In this document: positions 34,426 to 42,711 of the stretch, one piece after another | Position numbering within the stretch: position 1 is the stretch's first letter | Layout of the letters: each line of letters opens with the position of its first letter | Assembly: GCF_947166265.1 (NCBI RefSeq) | Contig: NZ_CAMVDO010000017.1 | Coordinates: 1-64,000 of the forward strand | DNA length: 64,000 nucleotides | Origin: an uncultured Fibrobacter sp. | GTDB lineage: Bacteria; Fibrobacterota; Fibrobacteria; Fibrobacterales; Fibrobacteraceae | Reading direction: 5' to 3' | Program-made: the position numbers and the translations under genes | The notes under the pieces: generated by a model | Told to the model about the DNA's origin: nothing | Seen by the model: the letters and a program-made list of their open reading frames with translations, nothing else | The model's database searches: none

Positions 34426-35730
34426 CTACGGATCATCCTGGATGCAACGAACGGAGAAGCCATCGTCCTTAGTGTGGAAGTCAAAGTACGCTTCGGCCGT
34501 ACCCAAGTACCAGCGGTAGGCGTAATCGTTATTGCGCTCAGATGCACTCCAAAAGCAGGCGTAGAAACCAGCGTTGTAGAAATAGCCATAGTAGACGCCA
34601 ACAGGTAAAGCAGAGAACCCGTATGCATCGGTCGCTTTGGGCCATTCAGTCCAGCCAGTCGCCTGCATCGCATAGGGATTTTTTTCTATAGTTGAATAGA
34701 GTTTTCGCCATTCATATTCATCAGGTAAATGCCACCCCTCAGGACATACTCCACGAATCGATTCAGCAAGTCCGCATTCATTGCCTTTGCCACATTTTTC
34801 TTCAGACATACCTACCGCCGCAGCCCAGGTATAGAGCCGACCATACTTTGCGCAGCTATCGACAGAATTATTATAGCAGAAGCTGTTTTCCACTTCATAA
34901 TTCAAATTTTCCGCCATCCAAGTCTGAGAGTCAATAGCGACTGTTTTATACGTTTTTCCATCACGAGCGTCCGTCATATTCCCCCTTACCACAGAAATCA
35001 CTGCATTCTGGACGCAACGAATTGGTAAGGAACAGATTTGATTGGTATTACCGAAACTCGCACTATTTGCATCCAAGTTCCAATAGAAGATGTCGCCGCG
35101 AGAGCAGTGGCGAATGCTATCGCACTTAGTGGAACTCCAGAATTTAGCGGGAGAACCGTCATACCGGAAATAAGACTCGGTGCAGTGGTAACCAGCAGGG
35201 AGCGCGGAAAAGCCGTATGCATCAGTCGCTTTGGGCCAATCCGCCTGGCCCGTTGCTTGCATCGCATAAGGATCATTTCCCATAGCCAAATAGAGGGATC
35301 GCCATTCGCTTGTATCGGGTAAATGCCAACCACTAGGACACGCATTCTTCGCTGCAAACCAGCCATAGAGTTGACCATATTTCGCACAGCTATCTGCAGA
35401 TTTTTTAAAGCAAAAACTACCTCCTTCATAAATCAGATTTTCCGCCATCCAGGTTTGAGAACCAATCGTGACTGTTTTATAGGTCTTTCCATCACGAGAA
35501 TCCGTCAACAAGCCATATTCAATTCCGTTAGCATTCATATTCGAAGATTCCCCAAAGCCACTACTTGATTCGAGTTGGCCTTCAGGATTATTTTCACCGG
35601 TTTCCGGCTGCGTCACGGCATTTTCGTCGCCATCGCCAGAACTACAGGCGACAAGCAACGCCGACGCTACAACAGAAAGAATGAAGAGGGGTTTCATAGA
35701 AACGTGCCTCAAGAGTCCTGATTTTTTCAT
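34426..35730 (-). CDS. FISUMP lipoprotein with two repeats
   Basis: Surface lipoprotein of the Fibrobacter major paralogous (FISUMP) family, function unknown. GGAGG lies about 9 nt before the ATG at 35730; a second ATG twelve codons later (MKPLFILSV) is also possible. The lipobox is LVAC. After a Ser/Asn/Glu-rich linker come two FISUMP repeats (about residues 75-240 and 250-434). Each starts with DSRDGKTYKTVTIGSQTWMA or DARDGKTYKTVAIDSQTWMA and contains CPxGWHLPD and WPKATDAYGFSALP. It is paired with a downstream DNA glycosylase through a 73-bp spacer that also follows the FISUMP gene at 36378-37157. Confidence 0.88.
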   Translation of the reverse strand: MKKSGLLRHVSMKPLFILSVVASALLVACSSGDGDENAVTQPETGENNPEGQLESSSGFGESSNMNANGIEYGLLTDSRDGKTYKTVTIGSQTWMAENLIYEGGSFCFKKSADSCAKYGQLYGWFAAKNACPSGWHLPDTSEWRSLYLAMGNDPYAMQATGQADWPKATDAYGFSALPAGYHCTESYFRYDGSPAKFWSSTKCDSIRHCSRGDIFYWNLDANSASFGNTNQICSLPIRCVQNAVISVVRGNMTDARDGKTYKTVAIDSQTWMAENLNYEVENSFCYNNSVDSCAKYGRLYTWAAAVGMSEEKCGKGNECGLAESIRGVCPEGWHLPDEYEWRKLYSTIEKNPYAMQATGWTEWPKATDAYGFSALPVGVYYGYFYNAGFYACFWSASERNNDYAYRWYLGTAEAYFDFHTKDDGFSVRCIQDDP

Positions 35731-35776
35731 ATCGATAATCCTCCAGCTTGTGGTAAAACCTACAACCAAACGTTTC

Positions 35777-36304
35777 CTATTTTTTCATTTTAACCTCGAC
35801 AAATTTCTTTCTCAAATCAGTTAATCTATCACCATATAGTTTTCTTAATTCTTTATGTCCGTTACTATTTCCATTGAAAACACGAAGATACTCTTTTCCT
35901 ATTTCTTTTTTCTCCGATTCTTTCAACTTTTCCAAATCAACAAGTTCATATTCTATTTTTAGTTTATCTATAAAATCATCAATTCTTTCTTTCAAATTTT
36001 CGGGACCATATTCCGCAAGCAACACACCCCCAATACTCTTGCGCAAAGTCGACTTCGCCCGACCATTGACATGATTATCTTTTAACCTTTTTTCCAAAGA
36101 GTCTGCTTTCCCCACATAAATGCAATATAAGCCATACTTTTGTTCCATTTCCTTTTCAAAATCTTTTGATGTAACCCCTAATACATCCAATATTGTTTTT
36201 AATTCGGTTCTTTTCGCCCACCACTTATAAATGCCGGAGTTACTTTCTAGTGAGCGTTCCGCCTTTTCGCGAAGGCTCTTTGCATCAATCAGTGTTCCGT
36301 TCAT
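35777..36304 (-). CDS. GIY-YIG-like nuclease domain protein
   Basis: Probable small DNA endonuclease, 175 residues. AAGGAG lies 6 nt before the ATG. The paired motifs SGIYKWW (residues about 23-29) and GLYCIYVGK (about 58-66) fit the GIY-YIG core, followed by a basic helix (LEKRLKDNHVNGRAKSTLRK). No second domain is recognised. It lies 73 bp after a FISUMP gene and 46 bp before the next FISUMP gene, on the same strand. The biological role is unknown. Confidence 0.7.
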   Translation of the reverse strand: MNGTLIDAKSLREKAERSLESNSGIYKWWAKRTELKTILDVLGVTSKDFEKEMEQKYGLYCIYVGKADSLEKRLKDNHVNGRAKSTLRKSIGGVLLAEYGPENLKERIDDFIDKLKIEYELVDLEKLKESEKKEIGKEYLRVFNGNSNGHKELRKLYGDRLTDLRKKFVEVKMKK

Positions 36305-36377
36305 ATTAGTCTCCTTTTTTAGAGTTGAGTGTTGAAACGTCTTTTAGTCTTTACTACAACGGATGTCACTAGATGGT

Positions 36378-37157
36378 CTACGGTCCGTCCTTTAGGCAAC
36401 GAACAGAAAAACCGCGGTCCTTGTAGAAGATGTCTTCGGGCTTCACATTGTCCCCAAGATTGAAGAGGACTGCTTGACCGACAAGGTACTCAGTGGCACT
36501 CCAAAAGAAGGTTTGATTATCGCCAACGCCACCGAAACCCTTATAGTAGGCACCAGCAGGAAGTGCAGAAAAACCGTACGCATCGGTCGCAAAGCGCCAT
36601 TTTGTCCAGCCGGTCGCTTGCAATGCATTGGGATCTTTATCCACAGCTAAATAGAGAATATACCATTCATATGCTTCGGGCAAATGCCAACCATCAGGAC
36701 ACGCATTCATCGCTGCATCCCAAGTATAGTGTCGACCATATTTTGCACAGCTATCAATTGAATTGTTGTAACAGTAACTTAGTTCTGTTTCATAATTCAG
36801 GTTTTCCGCCATCCAGGTTTGAGAACCAATCGTGACTGTTTTATAGGTCTTTCCATCACGAGAATCCGTTATCTTCCCCCTTACCACAGATTCTGGAGAA
36901 ACCACAGAAAAATCACTTAACATAAAGACAGAACTCGAGCTCATCAAAACATTTGAATTTGACGAAATAGAACTATTTCCACCCATATCCAAAGAGCTGC
37001 TTGTTTCTAGCATACTCTCACGATTACATTCACAGGGCGCAGGCTGTGTGACGGCATTGTCTCCGTCTGAACCGCAAGCGGCAAACAAGGCCGCCGCAAC
37101 AGAAAGAATGAAGAGAGGTTTCATAGAAACGCTCCTCAAGAGTCCTGATTTTTGCAT
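36378..37157 (-). CDS. FISUMP lipoprotein with one repeat
   Basis: Paralogue of the lipoprotein at 34426-35730, with near-identical leader sequence and a lipobox FAAC. GGAGG lies about 9 nt before the ATG; an internal ATG after GAGGAG (MKPLFILSV) is an alternative start. A Ser-rich linker (about residues 45-80) precedes one FISUMP repeat (about 92-257: DSRDGKTYKTVTIGSQTWMA, CPDGWHLPEAYEW, FATDAYGFSALP). It is probably exported to the cell surface. The family's function is not known. Confidence 0.88.
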   Translation of the reverse strand: MQKSGLLRSVSMKPLFILSVAAALFAACGSDGDNAVTQPAPCECNRESMLETSSSLDMGGNSSISSNSNVLMSSSSVFMLSDFSVVSPESVVRGKITDSRDGKTYKTVTIGSQTWMAENLNYETELSYCYNNSIDSCAKYGRHYTWDAAMNACPDGWHLPEAYEWYILYLAVDKDPNALQATGWTKWRFATDAYGFSALPAGAYYKGFGGVGDNQTFFWSATEYLVGQAVLFNLGDNVKPEDIFYKDRGFSVRCLKDGP

Positions 37158-37292
37158 ATCGGTAATCCTCCGACTCTTTTTTTCGTACTTCTCGCGAAAT
37201 ACAATCTGTTAAACATCTTACTTTTAATGTAAACAAAAAAAAACGAAGTCAAGTGTTTTTTTTATTATCGGCCTTTTTGGAGCAAAAACGAT

Positions 37293-37307
37293 ATTCCAAT
37301 TTGGAAT
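37293..37307. repeat. 15-bp palindrome attccaatttggaat
   Basis: The same palindrome, read on the other strand, occurs at 60397-60411 over the -35 region of a GH43 promoter. It could be an operator for an unidentified regulator. Confidence 0.6.
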
Positions 37308-37339
37308 AAAAACGGGAGAAATGCCTAGAACGCGACAAA

Positions 37340-37380
37340 AAAATTATACCATTTGGTATAATACCAAATGGTATAATTTT
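37340..37380. repeat. Perfect 41-bp palindrome with nested dyads
   Basis: The core attataccatttggtat (37343-37359) is followed by A and its exact reverse complement, flanked by A and T runs. Each arm is itself a dyad (atacca-tt-tggtat). It may serve as a two-way terminator or as tandem operators. Confidence 0.85.
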
Positions 37381-37388
37381 CAAGGGAG

Positions 37389-37408
37389 ATTCCCGCCTTC
37401 GCGGGAAT
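37389..37408. repeat. Dispersed 20-bp palindromic element
   Basis: The sequence attcccgccttcgcgggaat followed by GACAACG, same family as copies at 4199, 18406 and 53622. Confidence 0.85.
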
Positions 37409-37492
37409 GACAACGTTGCTAGAGATCCTTCGACTTCGCACTTCGTGCTTCGCTCAGGATGACACATCTGCGGCTTGGCCTTTCGGCGAATA

Positions 37493-37516
37493 GGCCCTTC
37501 GGCAAGCTCAGGGACC
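37493..37516. repeat. Dispersed CCCTTCGGCAAGCTCAGGGACC element
   Basis: Same family as the pair at 7846-7906. It lies just downstream of the GH127 gene. Confidence 0.6.
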
Positions 37517-37568
37517 TTATACGGTTTGCGAGCTTGCGAGTCGAACCACAGTGCAGGCAGGAGCCTTA

Positions 37569-40256
37569 TCAACGTTCTTTTCTGAAAATACTGCTAGCAA
37601 AGCTCATGCCGTCGCGTTGGATTTTTAGGATGTACATTCCGCTTTTCATATCGGCGATGCCGATGCTGAAGGCGGATTGCCCCGCAGGTAACATCTGCGA
37701 CTTGACGAGGCGACCGTTTATCGAGAAAATCTTGGCGGTTAGCCCCTGCGAAAGGGCTGTACCTGTGGCAATCTGCAATTCGTCGCCCATGATGCGGGCC
37801 TTCAAATCGGGGCGAGCAACTCGCGATTCACTGGGCGCGGCAATCGTCGTCGACTCAGGCTTCGGCTTGTTACGCAGCAAGCGCACGCCGAAGATTCCGC
37901 CCACCATTCCCGAACTTGCCGTAAACGAGATGCGCACAATCTTCTTGCCCTTCACCATGTTGTCCGGAATCGGGTAAGTCACGTTCATGAATTCGTCCTT
38001 ATTCCACTTGCCCGCGATATTTTCGGTCACAAGCTTTTCGTCATCGACCATGATGTCGAAGGTGCGGGTACAGCCCTCATTGCCCCAGTAGCGAACCATG
38101 AGGCTCAGCGAATCTTCGCTGTTCGTCTCAAATTCATAGCTGATGAGTCCACCGTCGCCGCCGCTGCACTTGCCCGCGTCGCGGTAGAACTCACCCTGAT
38201 GCGTTCCCGTCGAAGAATTTTCCACTTTCATCTTGTGATCCACTTCGGGCTGCTGCTCGCCGGGCGCCACTTTATCTACAGTCTTTTCGTCGAGCGCCAA
38301 AGCCTCTTCCTGCTCCTTTTTCAGGCGTTCGAGAATCGAGGGGTCCGTAAGCACCATCCAGTACATCATGTAGCGTACATCGTGCACTTCGTAGAACGGC
38401 TCCAGCAACAGATTCGCATCTTTCTTATTCGCAAACAGGTACGGAGCCTTAAAGTGCATCGGTTCGCCCTTCACTGGTTCCACCTTCGACGGGATTTCTT
38501 CTTTCTTGCTCGCAAGCATCGGGGCCTGATCCAGCGACTGCAACGCACCCGACGCAATATGGCTCCAGCGGCCGTCATCGGCCACAAGGCCGTTCAGATT
38601 TTCGGTCCCGGTCTTTGCAGAAAGTACAATCGGGCCGTGCAGAAGCGCCACGTAATCGCTCACGCCGGGCAAATCTTCGGTATGCGTGTACATCGGGAAC
38701 AGCACCTCAATTACATCACCCGACTTCCATGATTTTCCCGCAGAAACATAGCTCGACGGATCGGACTTTTTCACGACGGTATCGCCATTCACAATCACCT
38801 TGAAATCAGCTTCTTTCACCCAATACGGATGGCGAACCTTGAAGTCGAACGAACCAGAACCCGTCACCGTAAACTTCGCACTTTCACCCTTCGGGAAGGC
38901 GGTTTCCTGCTTGACGGTCACCTTCTTGTCTTTCCAATTCAGGAGCGACGCTGCAAACAAATTCACATAAAGATTGTCGCCGTCCTTCGTATAGATAAAC
39001 TGCGAATACTTCGTCGGATTTTCCATGCCCGAACCTACACAGCACCACATCGCCGCATTTACCTTGGAATACACGCGGTAATGACGGGGACGTGCAGGAG
39101 TGAAGTACACGTACCCGCCATGTTTTGGATGTATTGTGGATAAGATATGGTTAAAGAGCGCACGTTCGTAAAAATCCGCCTGCTTGGCACTGTGATCCAT
39201 ATTGAACAGGCGTTCCGTCAACTTGAGCATATTGTACGTATTGCAGGATTCCGGTCCTTCGCGTTCCTCCACGTACTTTTTGTGATTGTCGAGCGCCGGA
39301 AAATGTTCCGAGATACTGTTGCCCCCAATCGCAATGCTACGCTTGTTCACGACGCGGTCCCAGAAATATTCGGAACCCTTCACGTAAGTCTGGTCGCCCG
39401 TGAGCTCGGCAATACGCGCAAAACCCACGACTTTCGGCACCTGCGTATTCGCGTGGATGTTCGTCAAGTTATCATTCCCTGCCGCCATCGCATTCAAAAG
39501 CCACTTGTGCGACCAGCGCTTGGCCTCCTTCAGGTACTTTTCGTTTTTCGTCAGTGCGTATGCATCGGCGTAGACTTCGTCCATGCCGCCATGTTCCGTG
39601 CCAAGCATCGATTCCATGGCATTGTCGTTGAGTCCGCCCGTAATCGTAAGACCCCAGTCGCAAAGGGCAAGGAACATCGTCTTCGCCTGTTCATAGCCGC
39701 CATAGATATAGGCATCGCGGAGGCCCGCAAAAGTCTTGTGGATATTGTACCACGGCACCCAATAGCCGTTCTGCGCCCCCGCATTTCCGCTCTTGAACTT
39801 GAGCCACATCTGCTTTCCGTTCGGGACACCGCTCAGGTAGCCCTTGAAATTTGCATCCTTGGAATTCTGGTCCTGAATCGTCTTGAGTTCGTTCAGCACA
39901 TATTCCAGGCGTTCCTTGATAAGTTCGTCGCCCGTTGCCGCATACTGCATCGCCAAGGCACTCAAATAATGCCCAAGCACATGTCCGTCGAGGCCTGCCC
40001 AGTTCGAAAACTTGGAAGCCTTCGGCGTCATGCCCGCTTCCTCGTAGAAGGGTGCAATCAGCTTGTCCGTATCGTAGGCAAGCAGCGTTTCGACATTTAA
40101 ATCCTGCCGCTCCTTAAGCGGACCATCAAGCAGCTGGACATCTCCCAGCGCAAACATGTCGGGGTAAAGCAGATCCTGCGAAAAGCCCTGCGTAAAGGCG
40201 CCGCCCACAATAGCAAGGGCGATGCAGGCCAAGCGATTCTTTTTGATTCCAAACAT
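37569..40256 (-). CDS. Secreted GH127 beta-L-arabinofuranosidase
   Basis: GH127 (DUF1680) enzyme, expected to release beta-linked L-arabinofuranose. A signal peptide covers about residues 1-26. The (alpha/alpha)6 barrel covers about 30-430. The family's zinc-binding Glu and Cys residues are visible as Glu336 and Cys338 in EGPESCNTYN and Cys405-Cys406 in AAMWCCVGSG; the third Cys seen in characterised members is Met here (MWCC). Beta-sandwich domains follow, then a DUF6805-like module at about 690-810 and a Por-type tail (IFSINGRLVKSQML ... GMYILKI). No CBM6 is present. The promoter carries the common operator. Confidence 0.88.
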   Translation of the reverse strand: MFGIKKNRLACIALAIVGGAFTQGFSQDLLYPDMFALGDVQLLDGPLKERQDLNVETLLAYDTDKLIAPFYEEAGMTPKASKFSNWAGLDGHVLGHYLSALAMQYAATGDELIKERLEYVLNELKTIQDQNSKDANFKGYLSGVPNGKQMWLKFKSGNAGAQNGYWVPWYNIHKTFAGLRDAYIYGGYEQAKTMFLALCDWGLTITGGLNDNAMESMLGTEHGGMDEVYADAYALTKNEKYLKEAKRWSHKWLLNAMAAGNDNLTNIHANTQVPKVVGFARIAELTGDQTYVKGSEYFWDRVVNKRSIAIGGNSISEHFPALDNHKKYVEEREGPESCNTYNMLKLTERLFNMDHSAKQADFYERALFNHILSTIHPKHGGYVYFTPARPRHYRVYSKVNAAMWCCVGSGMENPTKYSQFIYTKDGDNLYVNLFAASLLNWKDKKVTVKQETAFPKGESAKFTVTGSGSFDFKVRHPYWVKEADFKVIVNGDTVVKKSDPSSYVSAGKSWKSGDVIEVLFPMYTHTEDLPGVSDYVALLHGPIVLSAKTGTENLNGLVADDGRWSHIASGALQSLDQAPMLASKKEEIPSKVEPVKGEPMHFKAPYLFANKKDANLLLEPFYEVHDVRYMMYWMVLTDPSILERLKKEQEEALALDEKTVDKVAPGEQQPEVDHKMKVENSSTGTHQGEFYRDAGKCSGGDGGLISYEFETNSEDSLSLMVRYWGNEGCTRTFDIMVDDEKLVTENIAGKWNKDEFMNVTYPIPDNMVKGKKIVRISFTASSGMVGGIFGVRLLRNKPKPESTTIAAPSESRVARPDLKARIMGDELQIATGTALSQGLTAKIFSINGRLVKSQMLPAGQSAFSIGIADMKSGMYILKIQRDGMSFASSIFRKER

Positions 40257-40320
40257 CGTGTACCATCCTTTTTTCCAACACTCAATTATCCACTATAAAA
40301 TTAAATCCTATAATGGCAAA

Positions 40321-40341
40321 AAATCCCCTATTCGGGGATTT
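40321..40341 (-). terminator. Terminator of the lipoprotein gene at 40378
   Basis: An 8-bp stem (aaatcccc / ggggattt) with a 5-nt loop, followed on the minus strand by TTTTTGCC. Confidence 0.8.
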
Positions 40342-40344
40342 AGT

Positions 40345-40361
40345 TTTGTCAAAATTTCAAT
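40345..40361. promoter_or_regulatory. Xylan-gene palindrome, GH127 copy
   Basis: The sequence tttgtcaaaatttcaat, the most degenerate of the eleven. Its centre (40353) is 53 bp from the near edge of the -10-like TTTAAT (40305-40300) of the GH127 gene. Confidence 0.5.
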
Positions 40362-40377
40362 GGGGGGGGACCGCGAA

Positions 40378-41622
40378 TTATTGTTCGGCGAAGTTACTTG
40401 GTTTGACTCCATAAAGAACGATATCGTCAATCCAGAATTCGGTTTCGTCGTAGGCAGCGATTGAAATCGTCGTCACCGCCTTGCTAATCACGTCCCAGCC
40501 GAGGTTTCCGTAAAGGTCGTCGCGGGGCTTGAAATCCGCAGGCGTTATCACACGGCGCGTCCATTCGTTGCCCGTATCAAGCGTATCGTACGCCAGGGTT
40601 TTACCTTCGGTATTCAAACTGCCCAAAGTTTCAAAGGCGATAGAGATGACACCCGTTCCACGCGCATAGAAGACGATGGAATCCGTCGCCGACAAATCGC
40701 AGGGAGATTCTTCCTTGCAAATCCAGGTTCCAAAGAAAGACCACTTGCCAAACGAGGCCGAAGATTTCCAGTGCAGCACCTTACCTTCGCGACCTGCGCC
40801 CGCCTCGTCGATAAATTTTGCAACCTCTTCATTGATATCGGGCACCGTTTTCGTATTGGTGTCAGTGGCCGCCATATAGCCGGTCACGCTATAGCCCAAA
40901 TCGGTAATAAAAAATTTTTCGTTTTCCGATTCAAAATCCAGAATCTTGACGGAATCCGGTTCAAAATTATAAACAAACGCCGTAGCCTCTTCGCCAGCAT
41001 CAACCGTCGCCGAGTTCTCGACAACGCTATCGCCCACAATGTAGCGCAACTCATAATCAAACGGCGGCAACGAATCCATCTCATAAAAACCGTCTGTATC
41101 CGTTTTCACCAGGCGATCGGTGCCGTACACTTGCACCCAGGCGTATTCGACACCTTCGGGCAAATACACTTTTCCACGTAGGCCACCCGTCTTTTCCATG
41201 ACAAACTTCACGGAATCGCCTTCCTTCACATCCTCCGAAGAAATCTTACGGAACAGGCCTTCACCATCGTCCACAATTTCAAGCGTCGCCACATCAACGG
41301 CAAGGGAATCAATGCGAATACGACCAAGGGAATCCGTCACGAATTCATTATAGAAGCCGCGCTTCGCGGAATTTCCATCGGCGCTTTTTTCAGAATTTTC
41401 AGCGACGGCACCCACAGCGCCCCCCTCTTCGACATTCCGAACGAATTCCACCGAGCGCATACGCGCCAACACATTCACAGCTGGCAAAGAATCTTCGCGG
41501 ACGACCTGAATCAAGAAGGCATTTTCCGTTTCAACGGTACTGATGCCCGCCACCTTATCGTTGGAGCAGGCCCAGAACGCAAACGGCGCAAAAACAGCGA
41601 GGAGTAAAAGCAACTTTTTCAT
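40378..41622 (-). CDS. Fibrobacter lipoprotein with carboxypeptidase-like and galactose-binding-like domains
   Basis: Surface lipoprotein of 414 residues. The signal ends with the lipobox FWAC (about residue 19). About residues 145-215 form a carboxypeptidase-regulatory-like domain (GGLRGKVYLPEGVEYAWVQV ... DTDGFYEMDSLPPFDYEL). About 225-410 look like a galactose-binding/CBM11-like domain ending FWIDDIVLYG. Its start overlaps the stop of the TIGR02147-type gene by 4 nt (ATGA), so the two are co-translated. A paralogue with the same layout runs off the right edge (62915-64000). It may bind polysaccharide at the cell surface. Confidence 0.8.
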   Translation of the reverse strand: MKKLLLLLAVFAPFAFWACSNDKVAGISTVETENAFLIQVVREDSLPAVNVLARMRSVEFVRNVEEGGAVGAVAENSEKSADGNSAKRGFYNEFVTDSLGRIRIDSLAVDVATLEIVDDGEGLFRKISSEDVKEGDSVKFVMEKTGGLRGKVYLPEGVEYAWVQVYGTDRLVKTDTDGFYEMDSLPPFDYELRYIVGDSVVENSATVDAGEEATAFVYNFEPDSVKILDFESENEKFFITDLGYSVTGYMAATDTNTKTVPDINEEVAKFIDEAGAGREGKVLHWKSSASFGKWSFFGTWICKEESPCDLSATDSIVFYARGTGVISIAFETLGSLNTEGKTLAYDTLDTGNEWTRRVITPADFKPRDDLYGNLGWDVISKAVTTISIAAYDETEFWIDDIVLYGVKPSNFAEQ

Positions 41623-42482
41623 CGTTTCGCCCCCACTTTTTTAGTCTGCGTACCCTTAGATTCCTTAGCCACTTCGGCGACCGGGTAAAAGGCGAACACA
41701 AACTGCATCGCGCGATTCACGTCCTTCACCTCGGCCACTCTCTTTTGCACCTGTCGTCTAAATTCCAAAGTCATCTCGTTCAGGTCATCAAAACATTCAT
41801 CGTCTACACCCACCAGCAGCGAAGAGATATTCCGCTTCGCAGGCTCCACCGCAATCAGCGCATTCTGCGCAAGCGTCAAAAGCTGATTCTGATAACTGCG
41901 TATGGCCGCAGTCTTTGTAGCCGACCCCGCCGATGTAAAGTTCGCCGTTGTCGCGGCATAACGCTCCGAAGCAAGCGGCGTAATCAGCTTCAAGTCCTTA
42001 AGCACCGTGATGGCTTCGCGCACCTGGTCTTCCGAGACAGTAGGCGTAATCTGCTTGACCAGGCGAGAAACCTCGGCATGGCCCCCGTTCATCTCGATCA
42101 GCGCACGCACCACCGGAATCCACCACTTGCTCAAAAACAGGTACTCGCTCGCGCTAAACTTGCGCAAGTCCACGTCCTGCAGCGAAAGCGCCATCTTATA
42201 GAGCTTTTCCTTTTTCGACTGCGACTTCGCCTTTGCCGCCGCCACCAAGATTTCAAAAATTTCGCCGCTACGCCCCTTCAGGTCCAGCAGGTCCTTCGCC
42301 AGGGGAATACTATGGTTCGGCAGGTGAAGTTCCTTGTTCAGCACGCGGAAAATCTGACTCGTATCGAGCCCCAGCTTCTGCCCCATCATCTTATAGGAAT
42401 ACAGCGGCATATCCAGCTTGCGCTGGGTATAGTAATTCTTGAGCAGATCCCTGTAGTCGCTAATTTCGTTGATATTCAGCAT
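41619..42482 (-). CDS. TIGR02147-family protein
   Basis: A 287-residue member of a paralogous family known mainly from Fibrobacter and some delta-proteobacteria; role unknown. It begins LNINEISDYRDLLKNYYTQR, with a helix-turn-helix-like stretch (YKMMGQKLGLDTSQIFRVLN) at about 29-50 and a winged-helix-like region (VSRLVKQITPTVSEDQVREA) at about 137-160. This suggests a DNA-binding or regulatory function. It is translationally coupled to the lipoprotein downstream. Genes of this family often sit beside such lipoproteins in Fibrobacter. It is one of few regulator candidates in the window, but nothing links it to the xylan operators. Confidence 0.8.
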   Translation of the reverse strand: MLNINEISDYRDLLKNYYTQRKLDMPLYSYKMMGQKLGLDTSQIFRVLNKELHLPNHSIPLAKDLLDLKGRSGEIFEILVAAAKAKSQSKKEKLYKMALSLQDVDLRKFSASEYLFLSKWWIPVVRALIEMNGGHAEVSRLVKQITPTVSEDQVREAITVLKDLKLITPLASERYAATTANFTSAGSATKTAAIRSYQNQLLTLAQNALIAVEPAKRNISSLLVGVDDECFDDLNEMTLEFRRQVQKRVAEVKDVNRAMQFVFAFYPVAEVAKESKGTQTKKVGAKR

Positions 42483-42647
42483 AGGCGCGTTCTCGAAAAG
42501 ACTTCCAGTCTATAAAATATACTTTCCTCCCCCGTAAAAACCGTCTATACCAAAAATTCCTTTGAAAAAATGTCAATGACAACAATTATGGATCCCGGCG
42601 ACATTCATGTCGCCAGGATGACATGGGGCGGGCGGAAACAAAAAAAA

Positions 42648-42687
42648 GGGCATATAAAAGAAGGCCTTGCCCCACTTTTATACGCCC
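42648..42687 (-). terminator. Terminator of sbcDC
   Basis: A 13-bp stem with one mismatch (42648-42660 with 42675-42687), followed on the minus strand by TTTTTTT. It lies 25 bp past the sbcC stop. Confidence 0.85.
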
Positions 42688-42711
42688 CACGGCCCAAAAT
42701 CGCACCGAAAA

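Larger units (their letters stand above)
37158..37568. other. Gene-free region rich in palindromes
   Basis: No gene is seen. The segment holds the 15-bp palindrome at 37293-37307, the perfect 41-bp palindrome at 37340-37380, a dispersed 20-bp palindrome at 37389-37408, and copies of CTTCGCTCAGGATGACA and of the CCCTTCGGCAAGCTCAGGGACC element (37493-37516). Confidence 0.75.
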
